38,037 nt of DNA, taken from positions 1-38,037 of the forward strand of contig PLBO01000042.1 of assembly GCA_003134555.1 (NCBI GenBank). Direction: 5' to 3'. The notes under the pieces are model-generated. The model searched no databases and was not told the origin of the DNA. It worked only from the letters and a program-made list of their open reading frames with translations. Numbering within the stretch: position 1 is the stretch's first letter; each line of letters opens with the position of its first letter. The position numbers and the translations under genes are program-made. Shown here one piece after another: positions 7,558 through 15,868 of the stretch. This DNA is from Actinomycetota bacterium (GTDB lineage: Bacteria > Actinomycetota > Acidimicrobiia > IMCC26256 > PALSA-610).

Positions 7558-8100
7558 ATGTCCGACCAGCTCCTGACCGTCCTCAAGTTCGCATTGCTCG
7601 CCCTCCTCTACCTGTTTTTCCTCCGCGTGGTGCGTGCTGTGTGGGCGGAACTGAAGGATCCCGCCGCCCAAGCGCCGGTGCCGGTGCCGATGCCGTTACC
7701 GGCGCCGGCGATGGCCGCGGCCCCCACGATCGTGCGGCCGGCCCAGGTAACCGCGGCGGTGCCGGGCCCGGGCGCGCCACCGCCGGTGGCGGATCCGCAG
7801 CTGCACCTGGTCGTCGTCGACCCGGCCGAGGCGCGAGGGCGGACGTTCCCACTCGGTGAGCACGGCCAAACCGACCTCACCGTCGGCCGGGCGATCGGGT
7901 GCGGGCTCGCGCTGCCTGAGGACACCTTCGTCTCCCAGCTCCACGCCCGGCTGTTCCAGGCCGACGGCACGTGGCAGATCGAGGACCTCGGCTCGACCAA
8001 CGGCACGTTCCTCAACCGCCACAAGGTCTCGGGGCCGCAGGCGCTTCGTCCCGGTGACCGCATCCAGATCGGTCGCACGGAGCTCGAGGTCGCCCGATGA
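7558..8100 (+). CDS. fhaB: FhaB/FipA: membrane-anchored FHA protein
   Basis: 180 aa. An N-terminal membrane helix (about 7-27, LKFALLALLYLFFLRVVRAV) is followed by a Pro/Ala-rich linker and a C-terminal FHA domain (about 83-178). The FHA domain shows TVGRAIGCGLAL, SQLHARLF and DLGSTNGTFLN. The arrangement equals FhaB/FipA of mycobacteria, a PknB substrate that takes part in septal cell-wall control. The stop overlaps the pstP start by 4 bp (ATGA), indicating coupled translation. Confidence 0.92.
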   Translation: MSDQLLTVLKFALLALLYLFFLRVVRAVWAELKDPAAQAPVPVPMPLPAPAMAAAPTIVRPAQVTAAVPGPGAPPPVADPQLHLVVVDPAEARGRTFPLGEHGQTDLTVGRAIGCGLALPEDTFVSQLHARLFQADGTWQIEDLGSTNGTFLNRHKVSGPQALRPGDRIQIGRTELEVAR

Positions 8101-9335
8101 CGACGCTTCGCTCCGCCGGCGGAAGCGACGTGGGGATGGTCCGCGGCAACAACGAGGACCAGTTGCTGGTCGGCGACTCGCTCTTCGCAGTGGCCGACGG
8201 CATGGGCGGCCATGCCGCGGGGGAGGTCGCCGCCCTGACCGCGGTCGAAGCGCTGCGCCGCGCCTTCGAAGAGGACCACTCCGCCACCGGCCTCGTCCTC
8301 GCCACCCTGCGGGCCAACCGCGCCGTGTGGGAGCGCGGCCAGCAGGAAGCGAAGCTGCGCGGCATGGGCACAACGCTCTGCACCCTGGCCCTCGTCGTCG
8401 AAGACGGCGAAGAACGCATCGCCATCGTGAACGTCGGTGACTCCCGCGCCTACCGCTTGCACGACGGCGAGCTCGAACAGCTCACCGAGGATCACAGTCT
8501 CGTCACCGAGCTGGTCCGGGAAGGCCAGATCTCCGAGGACGAGGCCGCGGTCCACCCGCAGCGCCACGTCCTCACGAGGGTCGTCGGCGTCGATCCGGAC
8601 GTGGAGGCCGACTGCCTGCAACTCCTGCCGCTCGTCGGCGACCGGTACGTGCTGTGCAGCGACGGCCTCACCCGCGAAGTCTCGGATGGCCAGATCGCCT
8701 CGACGCTGCGACGCCTGGCTGACCCGAAAGAGGCCGTCAAAGCGCTCATCTCCCAGGCCAAGGCGAGCGGAGGCAACGACAACATCACGATCGTTGTCGT
8801 CGACGTGACCGACGACGACGACCGGTCGGAGGTCGCCTCGGCGGCGCTGGCCGACGCACCCGCGCCGGCACCGGCGCCACATACGGCCGAGGCTGCCGAT
8901 GAGGGGAAGGAGAAAGGGCGCACCCCGGCAAGCCCCGCGAGTGTCGACGCCCCGCCGGCGCCCACCGCCCCACGAACCCCGATCTTCACGTTGCGCACCG
9001 TCGGCTTTCTCGTGCTCCTCATCGCCGTCCTCGCCGGTGCCGCCCTCGCCGTCGGCGTCTACGCGCGCGCGAATTACTACGTCGGCGTCGGTCCGCAACA
9101 GAAGGTCACGGTGTACAAGGGCCGGCCGGGCGGGGTCCTCTGGTTCAAGCCGACGGTGGACTCGATCACGCCCTACAGCCTCAGCCAGCTCCAGGCCCAG
9201 GCCCAGGAAGAGGTGAAAGGCAACAAACTCGAGTCGTCCCGGGCCGCGGCGACCGACTACGTGGCCCGCAACTTGGTGCCCCCGCAACCGTCGACGGCTA
9301 CCTCTCTGCCTCCGCCGTCTACATCCGTCCCGTGA
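8097..9335 (+). CDS. pstP: PstP: PP2C-type Ser/Thr protein phosphatase
   Basis: 412 aa. The cytoplasmic PP2C domain fills residues 1-240 with the metal-binding motifs in order: GMVRGNNEDQ, ADGMGGHAAGE, GTTLCTLAL, NVGDSRAYR, CSDGLT and GNDNITIVVV. A charged Pro/Ala linker leads to one membrane helix (about 302-322) and an extracellular tail of about 85 residues ending in a Pro/Ser/Thr stretch. In actinobacteria this enzyme reverses phosphorylation by PknB and acts on FHA proteins and wall enzymes. It overlaps both neighbours by 4 bp, in ATGA and GTGA junctions. Confidence 0.95.
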   Translation: MTTLRSAGGSDVGMVRGNNEDQLLVGDSLFAVADGMGGHAAGEVAALTAVEALRRAFEEDHSATGLVLATLRANRAVWERGQQEAKLRGMGTTLCTLALVVEDGEERIAIVNVGDSRAYRLHDGELEQLTEDHSLVTELVREGQISEDEAAVHPQRHVLTRVVGVDPDVEADCLQLLPLVGDRYVLCSDGLTREVSDGQIASTLRRLADPKEAVKALISQAKASGGNDNITIVVVDVTDDDDRSEVASAALADAPAPAPAPHTAEAADEGKEKGRTPASPASVDAPPAPTAPRTPIFTLRTVGFLVLLIAVLAGAALAVGVYARANYYVGVGPQQKVTVYKGRPGGVLWFKPTVDSITPYSLSQLQAQAQEEVKGNKLESSRAAATDYVARNLVPPQPSTATSLPPPSTSVP

Positions 9336-10603
9336 TCCAGGCCGTCCGGCCCCGCCGGCGCACCGAACTCGGGCTGATCGTCCTCGTCGCCCTGATCGTC
9401 GTGAGCGCCTACATCCTGGCCAGCCTCGGCCGCACCTCGGAGATGCCGGCGAACGCGGGGCCGTTCCTCGGGATCATCCTCGGCCTTCTCCTCCTGGCCC
9501 ACGTCGCCCTCCGCATCTGGGCGCCGACGGCCGATTCCATCCTCCTGCCGATGGCCGGGCTCCTCAACGGGCTTGGCTACGTCTTTATCGCGCGGCTCGA
9601 CCACCGCCTGGCCGCGCTCCAGGCCACCTGGACGATCCTCGGCGTCGGCGCGTTCGTCCTCACACTGGCCGTGGTCCGGCGGGCCCGCGATCTGGAGCGG
9701 TACCGCTACACGTTGGCGTTTCTCGGGGTGGCGTTCCTGCTCCTCCCGCTTGTCCCCCACATCGGGCGCAACATCAACGGCGCCCGCCTCTGGGTGCGGG
9801 TGGGCAGCATCACGTTCCAGCCGGGCGAGCTGGCCAAACTGGCGTTGGCCGTCTTCTTCGCGTCCTACCTCGTTGACAAGCGCGAGCTCCAAGCCCGCCC
9901 GACGTGGCGGGTCGGCCCGCTGTTTCTTCCCGACCCGAAGCATCTGGGCCCGATCGTGCTGGCGTGGGGCGCGTCGCTGGTGGTGCTGTTCAGCGAGAAC
10001 GACCTGGGCACGTCGTTCCTTTTCTTCGCGCTGTTCATCGCCATGCTGTGGGTGGCGACCGGCCGGGGTGCCTACCTCGGCGTCGGCTTCACCCTGTTCG
10101 TCGCCGGCGCCGGTCTCGCGTACAAGACCTTCGCCCATGCGCGCAGCCGGATCCAGGTGTGGATCAACCCGTGGGCGCACGCCCAGACGGCGGGCTACCA
10201 GGTCATCCAGGGGCTCTACGCGATGGGCTCGGGCGGCCTGGCCGGCAGCGGCCTGGGTCTGGGGAGCCCGACGCGCATCCCGGAGGTGGCGACGGACTTC
10301 ATCTTCGCCGCCATCGGTGAAGAGCTCGGCCTCCTCGGAACCGCCGCGATCGTGCTGGCGTTTGTGATCATCGTGGGGACCGGGCTCCGCATCGCGCTAC
10401 GAGCGGAGCGGGAGTTCGACAAGCTCCTCGCGACCGGCCTGACGTTCACGATCGGCCTGCAGGCCTTCATCATCATGGCGGGCGTCACCCGACTGACACC
10501 GCTCACCGGCATCACGCTGCCGTTTATCTCCTACGGCGGCTCGTCCTTGGTCGCCAACTACGTCCTTCTCGCGCTCCTCCTCCGCATCTCCACCGGCTCA
10601 TGA
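9332..10603 (+). CDS. rodA: RodA: SEDS-family peptidoglycan glycosyltransferase
   Basis: 423 aa, GTG start overlapping the pstP stop (GTGA). About ten to twelve hydrophobic helices are seen. Signature SEDS segments include HIGRNINGARLWVRVG, FQPGELAKLALAVFFASYL and, near the end, LPFISYGGSSLVANYVLLAL. The family polymerises lipid II into glycan strands together with a class B penicillin-binding protein, here the next gene pbpA, which overlaps by 4 bp (ATGA). Its place in the fha-pst-pbpA operon makes RodA more likely than FtsW. Confidence 0.94.
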   Translation: MIQAVRPRRRTELGLIVLVALIVVSAYILASLGRTSEMPANAGPFLGIILGLLLLAHVALRIWAPTADSILLPMAGLLNGLGYVFIARLDHRLAALQATWTILGVGAFVLTLAVVRRARDLERYRYTLAFLGVAFLLLPLVPHIGRNINGARLWVRVGSITFQPGELAKLALAVFFASYLVDKRELQARPTWRVGPLFLPDPKHLGPIVLAWGASLVVLFSENDLGTSFLFFALFIAMLWVATGRGAYLGVGFTLFVAGAGLAYKTFAHARSRIQVWINPWAHAQTAGYQVIQGLYAMGSGGLAGSGLGLGSPTRIPEVATDFIFAAIGEELGLLGTAAIVLAFVIIVGTGLRIALRAEREFDKLLATGLTFTIGLQAFIIMAGVTRLTPLTGITLPFISYGGSSLVANYVLLALLLRISTGS

Positions 10604-12054
10604 ACCGGCAGATCCGCTTCGTCGGCCTGGGCATGCTCGTCCTGTTCCTCGCCCTCTTCTTGCAGCTCAACTACCTCCAGGTGGTCGACGCCAACAAGCT
10701 GGCCCACGATCCCCGCAACACCCGCATAGCCACCCGGGACTTCTCCCGTCCGCGCGGCGACATCCTCTCGGCCGACGGCAAGGTCCTGGCCCACTCCGTA
10801 CCGAGCAACGACATCGACAAGCTGTTGCGCACCTATCCGGCCGGGGCGCTCTTCGCCCAGATCGTCGGCTACTACTCGTTTACCTACGGAAGCGACGGCG
10901 TCGAACGCCAGTACGACGGCCAGCTGAGCGGCCGGTCGGCGCCGATCGGGGTCAACAACATTGGCGGCCTGTTCACCGCCCAGGACCGCTCCGAGACCGT
11001 GACCCTGACGATCGACTCGCGCGTGCAGTTCGCGGCGGCAACCGCCCTCGGCAACCGGCGCGGCGCGGTCGTCGCCATCGTGCCGTCGACGGGGGCCATC
11101 CTCGCCATGTGGAGCTACCCGAGCTACGACAACACCCCGTTGGCCAGTCACAACCCGAAGGTGGCCGCGCAGGCGTGGAACAGCTATCAGGCTGACGCGT
11201 TGACCCCGATGCTCGCCCGGGCCTTCCGCGAGCGCTTCTTCCCCGGCTCCACGTTCAAGCTCGTCACCGCGTCCGCGGTCTACGACCACGACCCCGCGCT
11301 CGCTACCAAGGTTTACCCGACCCTTGGCGCCCTGCCTCTGCCCAACACCAACCACCTGACGCTCTCGAACTTCGGTGGCGAGACCTGCGGCGGGACGCTT
11401 CCCACCCTGCTCCGGGTGTCCTGCAACAGCGGCTTCGCGCAGATCGGCCTGGATCTCGGGGCGAGCAACCTGGCCGCGGAGGCAAACGCGTTCGGGTTCG
11501 ATCAGCGGCCGCCCCTCGACCTGCCCAACCCGGCCGTCTCCAACTTCCCCCCGGCATCATCGTTCGCCCAGGACCTGCCCGGCGTGGCCAAGTCGGCGAT
11601 CGGCCAGCAGGACGTGTCGGCCACCCCGCTGGAGATGGCGCTCGTCGCCGCCGGGCTGGCCAACGGCGGCGTCATCATGCGCCCCCACGTCCTGGAAAAC
11701 ATCAAGGACAGCGAGGGTCAGATCGTCCAGAGCTACCAGCCGCAGCCCTGGCTGACGGCCACCTCGGCGGCGACGGCGCTCACCATGCGGGGCCTGATGA
11801 TCCAGGTCGTCCAGGCCGGCACGGGCACCGCGGCGCAGCTACCCGGCGTCCAGGTCGCGGGCAAGACCGGCACCGCGCAGACCGGCAACAACACCGTCCA
11901 CACCTGGTTCGTCGCCTTCGCGCCGGCGGATGCCCCCCAGGTGGCGGTCGCGGTGCTTGTCGAAAACCAGCCCGCTTCCAACGACTTCACGGGAGGCCAG
12001 ATCGCGGCGCCGATCGCCAAGAAGGTCATCCAGGCGGCCCTGGCCGCAGGATGA
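10600..12054 (+). CDS. pbpA: PbpA: class B penicillin-binding protein (transpeptidase)
   Basis: 484 aa. An N-terminal membrane anchor (about 5-25) precedes a short pedestal with the RPRGDILSADGKVLAHS segment and the transpeptidase domain. Active-site motifs are complete: S217-TFK220 in FFPGSTFKLVTA, S274-CN276 in RVSCNSGFAQ and K422-TGT in AGKTGTAQT. It crosslinks peptidoglycan in partnership with the upstream SEDS polymerase. The protein matches the length of mycobacterial PbpA. A 54-bp gap with a -10-like box separates it from pknB; mycobacteria carry pknA in this position, which is missing here. Confidence 0.95.
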   Translation: MNRQIRFVGLGMLVLFLALFLQLNYLQVVDANKLAHDPRNTRIATRDFSRPRGDILSADGKVLAHSVPSNDIDKLLRTYPAGALFAQIVGYYSFTYGSDGVERQYDGQLSGRSAPIGVNNIGGLFTAQDRSETVTLTIDSRVQFAAATALGNRRGAVVAIVPSTGAILAMWSYPSYDNTPLASHNPKVAAQAWNSYQADALTPMLARAFRERFFPGSTFKLVTASAVYDHDPALATKVYPTLGALPLPNTNHLTLSNFGGETCGGTLPTLLRVSCNSGFAQIGLDLGASNLAAEANAFGFDQRPPLDLPNPAVSNFPPASSFAQDLPGVAKSAIGQQDVSATPLEMALVAAGLANGGVIMRPHVLENIKDSEGQIVQSYQPQPWLTATSAATALTMRGLMIQVVQAGTGTAAQLPGVQVAGKTGTAQTGNNTVHTWFVAFAPADAPQVAVAVLVENQPASNDFTGGQIAAPIAKKVIQAALAAG

Positions 12055-12093
12055 TCAGCCTCGGCCCGCCGCGTTCCGGACAGCCCGATCCCT

Positions 12094-12099
12094 TAGGCT
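12094..12099 (+). promoter_or_regulatory. Candidate -10 box (TAGGCT) for leaderless pknB
   Basis: TAGGCT ends 9 nt before the pknB ATG and no Shine-Dalgarno sequence lies between them. The kinase may therefore have its own promoter and a leaderless transcript in addition to read-through from pbpA. The same hexamer stands 7 nt before the methyltransferase start at 18333. Confidence 0.35.
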
Positions 12100-12108
12100 G
12101 AGCCCCAC

Positions 12109-14043
12109 ATGTCGCAGCAAGACCGTGTCTTCAACGGCCGTTACGAGCTGATCCGCCGGATTGCGAGGGGCGGCATGGCTGAAGTCTTCCTGGCCCACGA
12201 CCAGCTCCTCGACCGGCCGGTAGCCCTGAAGGTGCTGTTCCCGGAGCTCTCCATCGATCGCGCGTTTGTCGAGCGCTTCCGCCGGGAAGCCCAGTCCGCG
12301 GCGAACCTCTCACATCCCAACATCGTCTCTGTCTACGACTGGGGCGAAGAGGACGGTACCTACTTCATCGTCATGGAGTTCGTGTCCGGGCACTCGCTCT
12401 CGGCCGTGATCCGTCAAGACGGCTCACTGCTCCCCGACCGGGCCGCGTCCATCGGAGCGGATGTGGCCGCCGCGCTGGCCTTCGCCCACCGCAACGGGGT
12501 GATCCACCGCGACGTCAAACCGGGCAACGTCCTCATCGACGACGAAGGATCCGTCAAGGTCACCGACTTTGGCATCGCCCGGGCCAAAGGCGCCGATGAG
12601 GGACTCACGCAGACCGGCGCCGTCATGGGGACGGCAACGTACTTCTCCCCCGAGCAGGCCGAGGGCACCGCCGTCGACGCCCGCAGCGACGTCTACTCGC
12701 TCGGTGTCGTGCTGTACGAGATGGTGACGGGCCGCCCGCCGTTCGCGGGCGACAACCCGGTCACCATCGCGTACAAGCACGTGCGTGAAGAGCCGGTTCC
12801 GCCCCGGCGCATCAACCCCGCTATCCCGGCCGCGTTCGAAGCGGTGGTCCTCCAGGCCATGGCCAAGGACCGCGACCGGCGCTACGCCAGCGCCGACGAG
12901 TTACGCAACGACCTGCTCCGCTTCCGCCATGGGCGAGCGGTCGCGGCGGCGCCGTACGTGCCGCCTCCCGCCGACCTCACCGTCATGCAGCCGGCATACG
13001 AGAACGCGCCGACAAGCACCACCGTCCTCCCGGCCGCAGCCGCACTGCAACCGCCGCCGAACCAACGCACGTGGATCTATATCGTCCTGCTGGTCGTCAT
13101 GCTGCTCGCGCTCGCCGGTCTGCTCTTCGCCCTCGGCCGGAACCTGGGCCTCTTCGGCGGCAACAGCACAACGGCGGCAGTCACCGTGCCGTCGCTCACC
13201 GGCCTCGACAAGACGGTGGCGGAGTCCCAGCTCCGCAACGCCGGCCTGCAGTTCACCGAAGACCTCCAGGCGAACCCGGCCGTCGACGCCAACAAGGTCT
13301 TCGACCAAGACCCGAAAGCAGGCACGCAACTCCAGAAGGGCAAGTCCGTGGTGCTGAAGATCAGCACCGGCGCGGCGCTGGTCAAGGTCGTGGATGTCAC
13401 CAACCAGCCGACCGACCAGGCCCACGCCAGCCTCTCGAGCGCCGGCTTCACCGTCGGCCAGGACATCCAGCAGGCGAGTAGCACCGTGCCGTCGGGCACC
13501 GTGATCTCCATGAATCCACCAGCCGGTACCCAGATCGACCCCAAGGCGACCACCATCATCTTGACGGTGTCGTCCGGGCCGGCAACCGTGACCGTACCCG
13601 ACGAGCGCGGCAAGGACGTAGCCACGGCGGCCGCCGATCTTGGTCAGGCCGGCTTCCAGGTGCAGCAGCAGTCGCAGGCGTCGCCCACGGTGCCCAACGG
13701 AACGGTCATCACCACCAACCCGCCGCCCGCGGCGACCGCGCCCAAGGGCTCGATGGTCACAATCATCGTGTCATCCGGACCGCCGCAGCAGCCGACCGTG
13801 CCCCACGTGATCGGCGACCCGCAGGCCAATGCCGTCTCGGCCCTCCAGGCGGCCGGCTTCTCCGTCGCCACGCAGACCGTGACCGTCACGGACCCGAGCC
13901 AGGACGGGGTCGTCCAGCAGCAGAACCCGGCGGGTGGTACCCAGCAGCCGACCGGGACAACGGTGACCATCGCAGTCGGCAAGTTCGTGGCGACCACCAC
14001 GACGTCGATCCAGCCGACGACGAGTACTACCGCGTCCCACTGA
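12109..14043 (+). CDS. pknB: PknB: Ser/Thr protein kinase with four PASTA domains
   Basis: 644 aa. The kinase domain (about 12-275) has the Gly-rich loop [11 protein letters not shown], Lys41 (VALKVL), Glu60, the catalytic loop HRDVKPGNV with Asp135 and DFGIARA with Asp153. Its activation loop carries [17 protein letters not shown], with the paired Thr of PknB-type kinases. A juxtamembrane linker leads to one membrane helix (about 323-345). Four PASTA repeats follow outside the cell, starting near residues 360, 427, 494 and 563, and a Thr/Ser tail ends the protein. PASTA domains sense muropeptides or lipid II, and the kinase controls growth and division. The last 17 bp overlap the convergent trpG gene, an arrangement shared in order and orientation with mycobacteria. 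Confidence 0.96.
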   Translation: MSQQDRVFNGRYELIRRIARGGMAEVFLAHDQLLDRPVALKVLFPELSIDRAFVERFRREAQSAANLSHPNIVSVYDWGEEDGTYFIVMEFVSGHSLSAVIRQDGSLLPDRAASIGADVAAALAFAHRNGVIHRDVKPGNVLIDDEGSVKVTDFGIARAKGADEGLTQTGAVMGTATYFSPEQAEGTAVDARSDVYSLGVVLYEMVTGRPPFAGDNPVTIAYKHVREEPVPPRRINPAIPAAFEAVVLQAMAKDRDRRYASADELRNDLLRFRHGRAVAAAPYVPPPADLTVMQPAYENAPTSTTVLPAAAALQPPPNQRTWIYIVLLVVMLLALAGLLFALGRNLGLFGGNSTTAAVTVPSLTGLDKTVAESQLRNAGLQFTEDLQANPAVDANKVFDQDPKAGTQLQKGKSVVLKISTGAALVKVVDVTNQPTDQAHASLSSAGFTVGQDIQQASSTVPSGTVISMNPPAGTQIDPKATTIILTVSSGPATVTVPDERGKDVATAAADLGQAGFQVQQQSQASPTVPNGTVITTNPPPAATAPKGSMVTIIVSSGPPQQPTVPHVIGDPQANAVSALQAAGFSVATQTVTVTDPSQDGVVQQQNPAGGTQQPTGTTVTIAVGKFVATTTTSIQPTTSTTASH

Positions 14044-14620
14044 GCGCGGCGGCGCCTTCGAGCCAGTTGCCCAGCAGGCGATGGCCGGCCGTGGTCAGGA
14101 TCGACTCGGGGTGAAACTGCACGCCCTCCACGGCCAGCTCGCGGTGGCGAAGAGCCATGATCGTGCCGTCGCCGGTCTCAGCAGTGACCTCGAGGACATC
14201 CGGCAGGCCGTCCCGCTCGACCACCAACGAGTGATAGCGAGTCGCCTCGAAGGGTGACGGCAGGCCGCGGAGCACGCCGGCGTCGGTGTGGCTCACCATC
14301 GATGTCTTCCCGTGCATGAGCTCGGCGGCCCGCACGACCTGGCCGCCGAACACCTCGCCGATGCACTGGTGGCCGAGGCACACACCGAGCAGGGGCACCA
14401 CTCCGGCGAACTCCCGGATCAGGTCGTTGCTGACGCCGGCGTCGACCGGTCGCCCCGGCCCCGGGGAGATGAGCACGGCATCGGGCTCGAGGCCCCGCAC
14501 GCCGTCGACCGTGATGGCGTCGTTGCGGTAGACAACCGGGTCGGCACCGAGCTCACCCAGGTACTGGACCAGGTTGTAGACGAACGAGTCGTAGTTGTCG
14601 ATCACCAGCACGCGCGGCAC
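14027..14620 (-). CDS. trpG: Glutamine amidotransferase subunit of anthranilate / aminodeoxychorismate synthase
   Basis: About 197 aa from GTG 14620 ([20 protein letters not shown]). Class I glutamine amidotransferase motifs are complete: oxyanion region ISPGPGRP, nucleophile elbow GVCLGHQ, and His/Glu of VQFHPESI. It releases ammonia from glutamine for the chorismate-using partner (TrpE or PabB), which is not in the window. TrpG and PabA cannot be told apart from sequence alone; the gene at this position in mycobacteria is annotated trpG. An upstream ATG at 14650 is possible but would overlap the crgA start codon. The gene converges on pknB with a 17-bp overlap. Confidence 0.9.
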   Translation of the reverse strand: MPRVLVIDNYDSFVYNLVQYLGELGADPVVYRNDAITVDGVRGLEPDAVLISPGPGRPVDAGVSNDLIREFAGVVPLLGVCLGHQCIGEVFGGQVVRAAELMHGKTSMVSHTDAGVLRGLPSPFEATRYHSLVVERDGLPDVLEVTAETGDGTIMALRHRELAVEGVQFHPESILTTAGHRLLGNWLEGAAALSGTR

Positions 14621-14635
14621 GGCGCCATTGTCGCG

Positions 14636-14641
14636 TACTCT
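14636..14641 (+). promoter_or_regulatory. Candidate -10 box (TACTCT) for leaderless crgA
   Basis: TACTCT ends 7 nt before the crgA ATG with no ribosome binding site between, as expected for a leaderless mRNA. An identical hexamer lies 6 nt before the SDR start at 20618. The divergent trpG start is only 28 bp away. Confidence 0.35.
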
Positions 14642-14648
14642 TTCCGCC

Positions 14649-14882
14649 ATGCCCGAGAGCAAAAGCAAGCGGTCGCGCTACACGCCGCCGCCGCAGAAGA
14701 AGGCGCCGCCGTCGAAACTCTGGGTGCCGGTCGGGCTTACGACGCTGCTCGCCGCCGGCCTCGCCGTGGTGGTGACGAACTATCTGAACCTGCTTCCGGG
14801 CGCCGACACCGAGAACCGCTACCTCCTGCTCGGGATCGCTCTCATCAGCGGGGGCTTCATGATGGCGACGAACTACCGCTGA
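14649..14882 (+). CDS. crgA: CrgA: cell division regulator
   Basis: 77 aa from ATG 14649; a longer upstream frame is not needed. The protein has a basic, Pro-rich cytoplasmic head ([17 protein letters not shown]) and two membrane helices, about 27-45 and 58-74, joined by a short outer loop ([12 protein letters not shown]). This is the full CrgA layout, including the ending MMATNYR. In actinobacteria CrgA links FtsZ, FtsQ, FtsI and CwsA at the divisome. It is divergent from trpG, in the same order relative to pknB as in mycobacteria. Confidence 0.93.
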   Translation: MPESKSKRSRYTPPPQKKAPPSKLWVPVGLTTLLAAGLAVVVTNYLNLLPGADTENRYLLLGIALISGGFMMATNYR

Positions 14883-14892
14883 CCTGCGGGTT

Positions 14893-14919
14893 ACCGAGAG
14901 GTGACCGAGAAGTGACCGA
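14893..14919. repeat. 11-bp tandem repeat, 2.5 copies, just after crgA
   Basis: ACCGAGAGGTG, ACCGAGAAGTG and ACCGA follow each other without a gap from 14893. The 11-bp period places each copy on the same DNA face, as in operator or iteron arrays. Two DnaA-box-like sites begin 15 bp further on. Confidence 0.6.
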
Positions 14920-14934
14920 ATCGCAATGATGTGA

Positions 14935-14955
14935 TTTCCCACAGAGTTATCCACA
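14935..14955 (+). promoter_or_regulatory. Two adjacent DnaA-box-like sites
   Basis: TTATCCACA at 14947-14955 is the perfect DnaA consensus. TTTCCCACA at 14935-14943, in the same direction, departs at one informative position. They are 3 bp apart. One perfect 9-mer can arise by chance, but the pair beside a tandem repeat in a non-coding gap is notable. Possible roles are DnaA titration or DnaA control of the nearby transcript. Confidence 0.45.
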
Positions 14956-15026
14956 CCCTGTGCGGAACGGGTGATGTGTTTCGGTGACACACCCAGGTCG
15001 CGTCTGGCCTTCCAGAAGATGACTGG

Positions 15027-15058
15027 CAGATACGCACAGGTAAGCACAGGTATCTGTG
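15027..15058. promoter_or_regulatory. Overlapping dyads upstream of a promoter
   Basis: CAGATAC (15027-15033) is inverted as GTATCTG (15050-15056). CACAG (15045-15049) is inverted as CTGTG (15054-15058). CACAGGTA is directly repeated at 15035 and 15045, a 10-bp period. The group ends 11 bp before a -35 box, the usual place for an activator or repressor site. Confidence 0.4.
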
Positions 15059-15068
15059 ACTAACCGTC

Positions 15069-15097
15069 TTGACCCTGGCGTACCGTCGTATCTAGGT
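15069..15097 (+). promoter_or_regulatory. Candidate sigma-A-type promoter in the crgA-ANTAR gap
   Basis: TTGACC (15069-15074), a 17-nt spacer and CTAGGT (15092-15097) make a good actinobacterial vegetative promoter, with TATCTA overlapping the -10 region. No open frame of note follows before the hairpin at 15169, so the product may be a short untranslated RNA. Confidence 0.45.
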
Positions 15098-15102
15098 CCG
15101 CT

Positions 15103-15202
15103 GGCACGCGACGGACTCGTGCCGCGCAACTCGCAGCCCCTTGGTAGTTCGTGTCGTCGGACTCGTAGCGATGCCCCCCGTGTTCCCGCCTGGGGGGCAT
15201 CG
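15103..15202 (+). ncRNA. Candidate small RNA of about 100 nt
   Basis: It runs from the predicted start of the promoter at 15069-15097 to the end of the strong hairpin. The 5' end can fold GGCACG (15103-15108) with CGTGCC (15118-15123) around a 9-nt loop. The 3' end is the 11-bp terminator-like stem. The middle contains no convincing reading frame. The next gene, on the opposite strand, encodes an ANTAR RNA-binding domain, but no ANTAR-type hexaloop hairpin pair is evident. This is an inference from layout only. Confidence 0.3.
15169..15202. terminator. Strong GC hairpin, probable bidirectional terminator
   Basis: CGATGCCCCCC (15169-15179) pairs perfectly with GGGGGGCATCG (15192-15202) around a 12-nt loop. 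It lies between rightward transcription from crgA or the candidate small RNA and the leftward ANTAR gene, whose stop is at 15237. There is no U-tract on either strand, which is usual for high-GC actinobacteria. Confidence 0.6.
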
Positions 15203-15236
15203 TCGCGTCCGCGGCAATGAGGTCCGATACAGACCG

Positions 15237-15470
15237 TTAGTCGTCGAATCGGAGGGCACCGTCGATCACATCGATAGCGGTGAGTTCCAGCATCTGGTCC
15301 AGCACGAAGGCGCGTTCGCGGAGCAGATCGAAGGCTTCGGCGAGTGTGCATCCGGCCTGGACGGAGATCATCCCTGTCGCTTGTGATACCCGGTCACTCT
15401 GAGGACCATATGCAGGCGGATCCGGCATGTCCGATTGACCGTACGCCGCCGTGGGTGATCCTGATATCAC
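15237..15470 (-). CDS. Stand-alone ANTAR RNA-binding domain protein, 77 aa
   Basis: Residues about 26-72 match the ANTAR domain: DRVSQATGMISVQAGCTLAE, then AFDLLRERAFVLD and a hydrophobic C-terminal helix. ANTAR proteins bind paired hairpins in nascent RNA and prevent termination. They usually carry a GAF or receiver sensor in front; here an in-frame stop lies directly before GTG 15470, so no sensor is encoded. The protein could be a truncated remnant or a minimal regulator. Conserved bulky residues of the domain are present. It is the last of three leftward genes after thiolase and the zinc-ribbon protein, with a 92-bp gap before it. An internal ATG at 15428 is another possible start. Confidence 0.7.
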   Translation of the reverse strand: MISGSPTAAYGQSDMPDPPAYGPQSDRVSQATGMISVQAGCTLAEAFDLLRERAFVLDQMLELTAIDVIDGALRFDD

Positions 15471-15562
15471 TCATCCGGTCCGGTGGTCCGTTGCGACCTG
15501 ACCCTGGATGCGTCACCGAACACATCACCGAAGAAGGTCGACGGGCGGACCGCGCGGACCGG

Positions 15563-15832
15563 CTACTCGACCGGGGTGACCAGCACCATCGACTCGCGGC
15601 AGTGCCGAGGGGCGTCGGGCATGTCGCCTTCCGGCGCCGCGAACAACACGAGCTGGGCGCCGCACACGATGCAGCGGTAGCGGTAGTCGACGTCCTCGAG
15701 CGGGACCTCGGACGGGTCGGGGGGCGGATCCGACTTCGAGAAGTTGCCGATGCTGCGCGCGCCGAGCACGTAGATCACGACCGCGGCAACCAGGGCCGCG
15801 AGCACCTTCAACCCGAACCAGACGACGTCCAT
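15563..15832 (-). CDS. Small membrane protein with C-terminal zinc-ribbon-like motif
   Basis: 89 aa. One N-terminal membrane helix (about 7-24, LKVLAALVAAVVIYVLG) is followed by a short acidic linker and a cytoplasmic or periplasmic end. That end has RCIVCGAQLVLF and, about 20 residues on, APRHCRESM. The CxxC plus HC set could bind one zinc ion. I do not recognise a named family. It follows the thiolase stop by 36 bp on the same strand and is probably co-transcribed with it. Confidence 0.75.
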   Translation of the reverse strand: MDVVWFGLKVLAALVAAVVIYVLGARSIGNFSKSDPPPDPSEVPLEDVDYRYRCIVCGAQLVLFAAPEGDMPDAPRHCRESMVLVTPVE

Positions 15833-15868
15833 GGCCGACGCCGATGGTAGGCCGTCGCGCTTGTCGGC

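Noticed and set aside
15103-15202. ANTAR target RNA
   Set aside because: The stems do not have the six-base loops with the conserved A and G that ANTAR domains bind.
14883-15236. Replication origin oriC
   Set aside because: Only one perfect DnaA box and one near match, no AT-rich unwinding stretch, and no dnaA, dnaN or rpmH gene nearby.
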